Shown here: piece by piece, positions 58,209-64,000 of the stretch
Layout: the number at the start of each line of letters is the position of its first letter
How positions within the stretch are numbered: the first letter of the stretch is position 1
Assembly (NCBI GenBank): GCA_017387565.1
Contig: JAFOEY010000010.1
Coordinates: 1 to 64,000 of the forward strand
Origin: Lachnospiraceae bacterium
Lineage (GTDB): Bacteria > Bacillota > Clostridia > Lachnospirales > Lachnospiraceae
DNA length: 64,000 nt
Direction of reading: 5' to 3'
Position numbers and translations under genes: made by a program
The notes under the pieces: model-generated
Databases searched by the model: none
The model's input: only the letters and a program-made list of their open reading frames with translations
Told to the model about the DNA's origin: nothing

Positions 58209-59147
58209 TTATAAACTTAACGACGGAATCATCAATTTTTCGGTAGAATGGTTATAATAGTAAAGATGATCGGATAAAACTTCCTCGTCCGCCACCTGCT
58301 CTTTATTGATTTCTTCAATCATTTCATTCATTTCGTCAAATTGCTCTTCACCACTGACCGACAATACAATGACTTCATGAATACTGCTTGGTAAAATAAT
58401 CAGATCCGATTGAAACCGATTGCTGATTTCTCTTAATACTCCCGGATAATACAATACCGATGCCCCAAAATAATTCTGTTCATTACTCAATACATACATA
58501 GGGATTTCATCCTGCATCTTTGTCATTTCTTCCTGAATATCACCAGTTTCAATGCCTTTTTGATTTAGCATTTCAATTAAAATATCCTGTATACTCCGGA
58601 ATTTTACCGGCATTTTTTCCATACTGTTTTTCAAGGCTAAATGATGCAGTTGCTCTTTTTCAACACCCCATAATTGCAAATGCTCGTTTTCAATCTGCAC
58701 CGATCCGTTTCCATATCCAAAATCCTCCTGTTTCATATAAACAAAATAAGTAACTGCAAAGTCCAGAAACAGAATATGGGGGACATTCTCCATTCGCTTT
58801 TTATTTGCCTCATACGAAACCAATTTTATCATGATATGATCTTTGGCTTTTTCAAAGTCCAAAAAGCACTCAAGATTAATCTGCGGATGATCATATTTTT
58901 CAAATATTGTAACAATATTGTCTAAAACAGTCTCTAATTCCGTTCCCTCAAGATAATCGTTATAAAAATCTTCCAATCTCAGATTCGGTGATACATTACA
59001 ATCTTGTCTGACGATGGAAATCGCTTTATAAGAAACATTATTATTTTTGACGGTATCATGTATGTCAATTCTGACATTTTCTCCCATCTTTTTCTCCATA
59101 TCGGATTTAACTACATTTACAAACTCCATAAAATTTAATTTTTCCAT
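58209..59147 (-). CDS. DUF5688 family protein
   Basis: A 312-residue soluble protein of unknown function, beginning EKLNFMEFVNVVKSDMEKKM, with many acidic residues and a C-terminal IPSLSL. DUF5688 proteins are common and often multicopy in Lachnospiraceae. The ATG at 59147 is set by AAAGGAAA upstream. It follows efp. Confidence 0.8.
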   Translation of the reverse strand: MEKLNFMEFVNVVKSDMEKKMGENVRIDIHDTVKNNNVSYKAISIVRQDCNVSPNLRLEDFYNDYLEGTELETVLDNIVTIFEKYDHPQINLECFLDFEKAKDHIMIKLVSYEANKKRMENVPHILFLDFAVTYFVYMKQEDFGYGNGSVQIENEHLQLWGVEKEQLHHLALKNSMEKMPVKFRSIQDILIEMLNQKGIETGDIQEEMTKMQDEIPMYVLSNEQNYFGASVLYYPGVLREISNRFQSDLIILPSSIHEVIVLSVSGEEQFDEMNEMIEEINKEQVADEEVLSDHLYYYNHSTEKLMIPSLSL

Positions 59148-59212
59148 GATTTTTCCTTTCGATTTGACTTTAGATATCAGGTTTCCCTGAAAATTGATGT
59201 GATACATTTGAA

Positions 59213-59248
59213 CTAAAAAAGGCAATAGAATCATTCATTCTATTGCCT
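59213..59248 (-). terminator. Terminator of the aro-efp operon
   Basis: GGCAATAGAATGAATGATTC pairing to its own second half (stem GGCAATAGAA/TTCTATTGCC) is followed by six Ts in minus sense, 40 bp after the efp stop. Confidence 0.9.
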
Positions 59249-59285
59249 AAAGCTTTTGATATAAAAATACAGTAAATCCTAAATT

Positions 59286-59843
59286 TTAAACACGTGATAA
59301 ATATTCACCTGTACGTGTATCAATTTTGATTACTTCACCCTGATTTACAAAAAGAGGAACCTTAACCTGTGCACCTGTTTCTACAATAGCGGGTTTGGTA
59401 GCTCCGGTTGCTGTATCGCCTTTGAAACCGGGCTCTGTTTCTGTAATCTCTAATTCTACAAACAACGGAGGCTCAACAGCGAATACATTACCATTATGAG
59501 AACATACTTTAACCATCTCATTTTCTTTTACAAATTTCATTGCATCGCCAACTTCTTCTTTGCTTAATGAAATCTGATCATAAGTCTCAGTATCCATGAA
59601 GTTGTATAAATCTCCGTCTGCATATAAATACTGCATATCTTTTCTATCAATACGTGCCGCCGGGAATTTTTCAGTAGGACGGAAAGATGTTTCTACAACA
59701 CCACCGTTTTTAATGTCTTTGAGCTTGGTACGTACAAAAGCTGCACCTTTACCGGGTTTTACGTGCTGGAACTCAATGACCTGGCATACCTTGTTATCAT
59801 ACTCAATGGTCATACCATTTCTGAAATCACCTGCTGTAATCAT
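59286..59843 (-). CDS. efp: Translation elongation factor P
   Basis: Relieves ribosome stalling at proline runs. The 185-residue protein has three barrels; the modified tip is Lys32 in [12 protein letters not shown]-terminal [11 protein letters not shown] is typical. AGGAGG lies 8 nt before the ATG. No modification gene (epmA or ymfI) is nearby. Confidence 0.97.
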   Translation of the reverse strand: MITAGDFRNGMTIEYDNKVCQVIEFQHVKPGKGAAFVRTKLKDIKNGGVVETSFRPTEKFPAARIDRKDMQYLYADGDLYNFMDTETYDQISLSKEEVGDAMKFVKENEMVKVCSHNGNVFAVEPPLFVELEITETEPGFKGDTATGATKPAIVETGAQVKVPLFVNQGEVIKIDTRTGEYLSRV

Positions 59844-59920
59844 GATTATATCCTCCTAGATTTCCACATTATTTTTCACGTCATAATTCTCTACTAGTTT
59901 ATACTAAAAAAAAACTATTT

Positions 59921-60358
59921 TCAACTGTTTTTTGCAATCACATAATCGATAGCTTCTAAATAGCCTTCCAGACCGTGACCATAAATCTGATGATCACAGG
60001 CAGCCTTGGTGACGGATACCTTTCGAAAATCCTCTCTCTTTGTAATATCGGAAATATGAATTTCCACTTTTGGCATGGTTGTAACAGAAGCCAGCGCATC
60101 ATGGATAGCATAGCTGTAATGGGTAAAAGCCCCCGGATTAATCACGATTCCCTCGGTTCCGTCAAAATAAGCATCCTGAATACGGTCAATGATAGCACCT
60201 TCATGATTACTCTGAAACACTTCAATTTTACAATGGCATTCTTCGCCTTTTTTCGAAATCATCTCAAGCAATCCATTGTAATCGACAGTTCCGTAAATTC
60301 CTTTTTCACGAATCCCCAAAAAATTGAGATTGGGTCCGTTAATAACTAAAATATTCAT
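59921..60358 (-). CDS. aroQ: 3-dehydroquinate dehydratase, type II
   Basis: Third step of the shikimate pathway. The 145-residue dodecameric type has INGPNLNFLGIREKGIYG (Arg and Tyr of the lid loop), FQSNHEGAIID and NPGAFTHYSYA. It lies between aroK and efp in the operon. Confidence 0.95.
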   Translation of the reverse strand: MNILVINGPNLNFLGIREKGIYGTVDYNGLLEMISKKGEECHCKIEVFQSNHEGAIIDRIQDAYFDGTEGIVINPGAFTHYSYAIHDALASVTTMPKVEIHISDITKREDFRKVSVTKAACDHQIYGHGLEGYLEAIDYVIAKNS

Positions 60359-60476
60359 CTTTTTCCCACCTTGTATTATATCTTATAATTATTTTCACAT
60401 TAATCTCTTTGATTAAATTACCAAAAGCAATCTGCGCTTTCCTTCATCACCCACATTTATCCAATAATCATTCATC

Positions 60477-60995
60477 TTATTCATCTTTATGTATGATTTC
60501 CTGAATCTCACTTAGGATTTCTTCAAAGCCCTTCCCATCCACATCAATAACCGATGTGGCGGCTTTCTCATAAATAGGACCGCGAAACGCAATCATTTCC
60601 TTTATTTTTTCCTGTGGATTATCCCCACGTAACAAGGGTCTGGTCGTATCATTTTTCAATCGTCCGTATATGGTGTCCGGTTTTGCCCGCAAATAAATGA
60701 CTTCTCCCAAATCTTTTAACAACGAGCGGTTTTCTTCTTTTATCGGTAGTCCTCCACCAACGGAAATAATATACCTGCTTTGATATTCCGCAATTTCTTT
60801 TAAAATATCCGTCTCCATCTGACGAAATGCTGTTTCTCCCTCACTGTCAAAAATTTCGGCAACACTTTTCTTATTCTTTTGTTCAATCATTTTATCGGTA
60901 TCAAGCATTCCAACTCTCTCCATGTAGGAGAGTTTTATTCCTAATGTTGTTTTTCCGCAGCCCATATATCCGATTAGTATAATATTATTCTTCAA
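60477..60995 (-). CDS. aroK: Shikimate kinase
   Basis: Phosphorylates shikimate. The 172-residue protein has Walker A GYMGCGKTT (8-16), DTDKMIEQ, FRQMETDIL and GGGLPI. It starts at a TTG (60995) inside the end of aroE, an 11-base overlap, with AAGGAA about 10 nt upstream; the weak start may hold its level down. Confidence 0.94.
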   Translation of the reverse strand: MKNNIILIGYMGCGKTTLGIKLSYMERVGMLDTDKMIEQKNKKSVAEIFDSEGETAFRQMETDILKEIAEYQSRYIISVGGGLPIKEENRSLLKDLGEVIYLRAKPDTIYGRLKNDTTRPLLRGDNPQEKIKEMIAFRGPIYEKAATSVIDVDGKGFEEILSEIQEIIHKDE

Positions 60996-61878
60996 CTTTT
61001 GTTTTTTCCTTCATTAGTTTATAGATCTCGTCGCAAAGTCCATCATCGATATGTACTCCGTTCCACAATTCATATGCATCAATTCCCTGATACAGTAACA
61101 TTCCCAATCCGTTGCATACCTTCACACCGGCATTCTTACATAATTTCATAAATTTCGTTTCAGCCGGTTCATATATTATGTCAACCGCTGCATCCAGTTT
61201 TTCATAAAACGACGCATCTTCAATAACCGCATAATCACAGTCCGGATACAATCCAACACTGGTTGACTGAATACACAGATATTTTTTATCCGGCAAAGAT
61301 GAGTATGCATCAAGTCTTGCAGCCTTCACAACATCGGTCTGCATCGTACGGTTTACTTCATCTGCCAGTGCCTGCGCTTTATCAAGGGAACGATTTAAGA
61401 TATAAATGCTTTTTGCTTTCTGGAAAACCAGTAAGAAAGCAATGGCTCTGGACGCCCCACCGGCGCCGAGCAAAATAACATCTCGATCCGCAATGGCAAT
61501 GTTTTCTTTTTCCATGGCTCTTTTCAAACCTGTCATATCCGTATTGTAGCCCTTATAGCCGCCATTAATGCGAACCAATGTATTAACGGCTCCGATTTTT
61601 TCTGCCAAAGGATCCAGTTCCTTCAGATACGGAATAACCGCACTCTTATGCGGAACCGTCACATTCAGCCCTTTTATGTTTAAAGCATATGCACCTTTTA
61701 TTGCATCTTCTACCCGGTCACGCTCTACATGAAACGGTACATACACAAGGTTATCCCCCTGTTTATTTGCAACGGTATTGTGAATAAGCGGTGACAGGGT
61801 ATGTTCAACCGGACAACCGATTAAGCCGCATATTTTTGTTTTTCCATCAATTTCTATCATCTTTTTACTCTCACTCAT
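60985..61878 (-). CDS. aroE: Shikimate dehydrogenase
   Basis: Reduces 3-dehydroshikimate with NADPH. The 297-residue protein has GCPVEHTLSPLIHN (substrate site), NVTVPHKSAV with the catalytic Lys near 78, NTDMTG and GAGGASRAIAF (nucleotide loop). Two starts are possible (61878 or the ATG six codons later); neither has a strong ribosome binding site. Confidence 0.94.
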   Translation of the reverse strand: MSESKKMIEIDGKTKICGLIGCPVEHTLSPLIHNTVANKQGDNLVYVPFHVERDRVEDAIKGAYALNIKGLNVTVPHKSAVIPYLKELDPLAEKIGAVNTLVRINGGYKGYNTDMTGLKRAMEKENIAIADRDVILLGAGGASRAIAFLLVFQKAKSIYILNRSLDKAQALADEVNRTMQTDVVKAARLDAYSSLPDKKYLCIQSTSVGLYPDCDYAVIEDASFYEKLDAAVDIIYEPAETKFMKLCKNAGVKVCNGLGMLLYQGIDAYELWNGVHIDDGLCDEIYKLMKEKTKVEE

Positions 61879-61996
61879 AGCTGTTTTAGTTTATATGTTA
61901 TCTATCCGAATATTCGTTGTCTTATCTATTTTATTTACCTGTTTTTATTTATCTTTCTCACTTATTTTTTATTTACTTTTTCTTTACTTTTCCATT

Positions 61997-62032
61997 ACTT
62001 TTTCATTTACTTTTACTTTTTCATTTACTTTT
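61997..62032. repeat. Perfect 18-bp tandem duplication at the yqeG 3' end
   Basis: ACTTTTTCATTTACTTTT occurs at 61997-62014 and 62015-62032. The second copy includes the stop codon of the gene at 62021. The neighbourhood (61930-62040) is a run of similar T-rich units. Confidence 0.75.
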
Positions 62033-62545
62033 CACACTGTCATTTTTCACTAGCGTTTTTTTATAAAAATGTAAAACAATTCTTTCCAGATATCTTTTCA
62101 AAACAATTTGTATTTCTTCTTTTTTATCAATGGGTTTTACCAGAATACTGAAAATTCCGCATCTTTTTGCGCCCCAGACATCCGTAAAAAGCTGATCTCC
62201 GATAAAAACGGTTGTCTTCTCATCCGTTCCCATCTTTTCCATTGCGCGCCGGTATCCTTTTGTAGAAGGTTTTCCGGCTTTATAAATATAAGAAGCCCCT
62301 TCTACCTTATCACAAAACATTTTAACACGCGGTTCTTTATTGTTGGATAAGAGCATCATGGAAAATCCCATGGTATGCAGTCTGTGAAACAGTGCAATCG
62401 CTCTCTCATCAGCCGGAGCGCCGTGCTCTACCAATGTATTGTCAATATCAAAAATCAAAGCACGTATTCCTCTCTGATACAATGCTTCAAAATCAATATC
62501 ATAAGTTGAATCCATCCAAACATCCGGATAAAAAGTCTGAAACAT
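62021..62545 (-). CDS. YqeG family HAD phosphatase
   Basis: A 174-residue HAD subclass IIIA phosphatase. The nucleophile motif is FDIDNTLVEHG (about 34-44), motif II is MLLSNN and the last motif is FIGDQLFTDVWGAK. The YqeG relatives sit beside yqeH and aro genes in many Firmicutes; the substrate is unknown. The start at 62545 has AAGGAG 5 nt before it. The last residues (SVKSK) come from the tandem repeat. Confidence 0.9.
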   Translation of the reverse strand: MFQTFYPDVWMDSTYDIDFEALYQRGIRALIFDIDNTLVEHGAPADERAIALFHRLHTMGFSMMLLSNNKEPRVKMFCDKVEGASYIYKAGKPSTKGYRRAMEKMGTDEKTTVFIGDQLFTDVWGAKRCGIFSILVKPIDKKEEIQIVLKRYLERIVLHFYKKTLVKNDSVKSK

Positions 62546-62571
62546 AAGTACTCCTTTTTCGTCCACTCCAA

Positions 62572-62610
62572 ATAAAAAGCCCGGAAACCAAGTGGTCGGT
62601 CCTCCGAGCT
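62572..62610 (-). terminator. Terminator after the 131-residue gene
   Basis: In minus sense AGCTCGGA pairs with TCCGGGCT (one T-G), then five Ts. It separates the gene at 62645 from yqeG. Confidence 0.78.
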
Positions 62611-62644
62611 AATCATATCAAATATTTATAAAAATTAAAACTGC

Positions 62645-63040
62645 TTATTTCATAATCACAATACCGTCACCTTCCAGACCTTCTTTCGCAGTATTGACAT
62701 TGGAAATATCTCCCACAAAGTAACGATACTGATCCAAAATACTGTCTTTTTTCATATCAGAAAGAGCCTGATCTACATCAAGTAAAGAAAGATCACTGTC
62801 TCTTCCGATATAATCGTAGGTATCACCGGTATTGAAATTCAACGATATATTTTCTAAATCGGCAGTACGTGAACGAGTATCCGGGTTCTGTCCTGCATCC
62901 TGAGAAACTTGTACTGCAGGCAATTGCTCTTCCTGCTGCTTTTTTAACGCATCCTGTGCTTTTACAGTCTCCACATCTACCTGTTTAATAGGCTGAATAG
63001 GATAGCTTTGATAAAAACCTCCGATTTTTCCGATACCCAT
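62645..63040 (-). CDS. Hypothetical protein, 131 residues
   Basis: I do not recognise it. The protein begins MGIGKIGGFYQSYPIQPIKQ, has a Gln/Lys-rich middle (DALKKQQEEQLPAVQ) and an acidic C-terminal half (LLDVDQALSDMKKDSILDQY) that ends GDGIVIMK. No signal peptide or membrane helix is seen. AGGTGG precedes the ATG at 63040, and a terminator follows, so it is likely expressed as a single gene. Confidence 0.72.
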   Translation of the reverse strand: MGIGKIGGFYQSYPIQPIKQVDVETVKAQDALKKQQEEQLPAVQVSQDAGQNPDTRSRTADLENISLNFNTGDTYDYIGRDSDLSLLDVDQALSDMKKDSILDQYRYFVGDISNVNTAKEGLEGDGIVIMK

Positions 63041-63202
63041 GATACTCACCACCTCGACTGTCTGACTGATTTACATAACATAGAAATTGTTTTTATTATA
63101 AAATACGAATTTCATCTTTGCAATATATATATCGACAATTTTCGTAAAAGGTAAAGTCCGCCTTGAAATATTTCTCAACCTCTTTCTTTGCCTTCTTAAT
63201 TA

Positions 63203-63272
63203 ATGATACCATGGACAAAAGGTCATACTTTTCATACTCGCATAAAAAAGTATGTTATGCTTTTTGACCTCA
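63203..63272 (-). repeat. Dispersed repeat, short diverged copy
   Basis: ATGATACCATGGACAAAAGG then TCATACTTTTCATACTCG and CATAAAAAAGTATG keep one end and the third hairpin, ending in TTTTTGACC. A second trace, ATGATGTTGGGATCAA, lies at 63330-63344. The 332-bp gap 63041-63372 holds these and no gene. Confidence 0.68.
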
Positions 63273-63372
63273 AATCAATTAAATTGACTCCTTGTTCAAA
63301 TACTCATATACTGATTGTGAATTCATTTTATGATGTTGGGATCAACCATTGAATTTTGCCGAGGGGATTGCT

Positions 63373-64000
63373 ATGACGAAGAAACGAAACGATGTATTGG
63401 AATTCTGGCGCTTTATCTTCTGTATTATGGTGCTGGGCTTTCATTTTTTCAGCAAAATCGAATCCGAACTTTTTCACGCCGGTTATCTTGGTGTTGAATT
63501 TTTCTTTTTGGTTTCCGGATATTTTATTGGCAGTTATTATACAAAACAGTTGGCTGGAAAAACTTTCCCGAATCGTTTGAAAGCAATCGGAACCTATATC
63601 TGTTCCCGACTCAAACGGCTCTATCCTCTTTATCTGGCTGCTCTTTTTCTTATGCTTATCATCCGTAGCTTTATAAATCACTATGGTCTACATGATATGC
63701 TTTCCTTAGCCAAAAACTGCTTTGCCGAATTTATCATGCTGCAATGGACACCAATTGGAAACGAAGTCCTGATTTCAGCGGACTGGTATGTGCCCGCCGT
63801 TTTCTGGGGTGGCATTTTCTTTGTCCTCCTACTTTCCTTAACTGGTAAAATCGGTGGATTTATCCTGGCTCCCGCCATCAGTTTTTTTATTTATCGCTAC
63901 TATTTTATCCTGATTGGTAAAATCGATATTATTGTCTATTATCATTGTGTGCTTCGCGGAATTGCCGGTTTGGGGCTGGGCATTTTTATTTATTTTCTAT
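63373..64000 (+). CDS. Membrane acyltransferase family 3 (OafA-like), 5' part, runs off the window
   Basis: 209 codons are visible. The protein starts MTKKRNDVLEFWRFIFCIMV with a HFF motif in helix 1 (His near residue 24), as in OafA-type acyltransferases that O-acetylate cell-surface sugars. Hydrophobic helices recur (about 12-26, 36-52, 80-98, 135-160, 165-180, 190-209), with VEFFFLVSGYFIGS after the first. GAGGGG lies 6 nt before the ATG. The plus frame stays open to the window end. Confidence 0.85.
   Translation, partial: MTKKRNDVLEFWRFIFCIMVLGFHFFSKIESELFHAGYLGVEFFFLVSGYFIGSYYTKQLAGKTFPNRLKAIGTYICSRLKRLYPLYLAALFLMLIIRSFINHYGLHDMLSLAKNCFAEFIMLQWTPIGNEVLISADWYVPAVFWGGIFFVLLLSLTGKIGGFILAPAISFFIYRYYFILIGKIDIIVYYHCVLRGIAGLGLGIFIYFL

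Noticed and set aside
63328..63878. Minus-strand frames at the right edge
   Set aside because: They are antisense to a plus-strand acyltransferase frame with start, ribosome binding site and membrane helices.

Overview
The window is chromosomal DNA of an AT-rich, motile, Gram-positive anaerobe of the Clostridia, most likely a Lachnospiraceae gut bacterium close to Roseburia, Agathobacter or Butyrivibrio. The evidence is strong AGGAGG ribosome binding sites, T-box and glycine riboswitch leaders, a chemotaxis operon, NAD-dependent ligase, a DUF378 membrane protein, VanW, DegV and DUF5688 proteins, and protein sequences typical of that family. Species cannot be fixed from the sequence alone. Most genes lie on the minus strand.

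Layout. (1) 1-4.63 kb is the right end of an integrated mobile element. A large serine recombinase reads away from its attachment site, and a group II intron (about 93-1965) sits behind it. The element has landed inside cheA: the remaining cheA frame (4624-6531) stops within the CheW-like domain. (2) 4.6-11.6 kb holds chemotaxis and two-component genes: cheA', a receiver protein, cheB, cheR, a REC/HD-GYP gene split by one in-frame amber codon, and a histidine kinase. (3) 11.7-25.7 kb is housekeeping: a VanW protein, phosphatase, EAL phosphodiesterase, DegV, NudC, flavodoxin, metA, ligA, rluF, DUF378 and a DRE-TIM aldolase. (4) 25.9-32.2 kb is a tryptophan operon, trpE-G-C-F-B-A, behind a Trp-specific T-box leader; trpD is missing. 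(5) 32.2-49.4 kb has an MCP, a hydrolase, a 2H phosphoesterase, recQ, a small autoregulated XRE/membrane-protein operon, argG, a Lon-like AAA+ ATPase without protease, pepF, a TetM-like GTPase fused to a Rae1/YacP-type NYN ribonuclease domain, a diguanylate cyclase, and an EAL protein with an N-terminal frameshift. (6) 49.7-55.5 kb is one-carbon and nitrogen metabolism: fhs-folD-glyA behind a tandem glycine riboswitch, then gdhA. (7) 55.6-64 kb has an oxidoreductase, an SH3 lipoprotein, tRNA-Arg(CCG), a DUF5688 protein, aroE-aroK-aroQ-efp, a YqeG phosphatase, a small unknown protein and, at the edge, the start of a membrane acyltransferase.

A dispersed, MITE-like intergenic repeat family (about 190 bp when complete, with inverted ends, three internal hairpins and covarying stems) occurs a dozen times between 8.9 and 63.3 kb. 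Three separate lesions hit the motility and c-di-GMP network: cheA truncation, the amber codon in the REC/HD-GYP gene, and the EAL frameshift. The most unusual single protein is the TetM-like GTPase/NYN ribonuclease fusion at 43155-45842.
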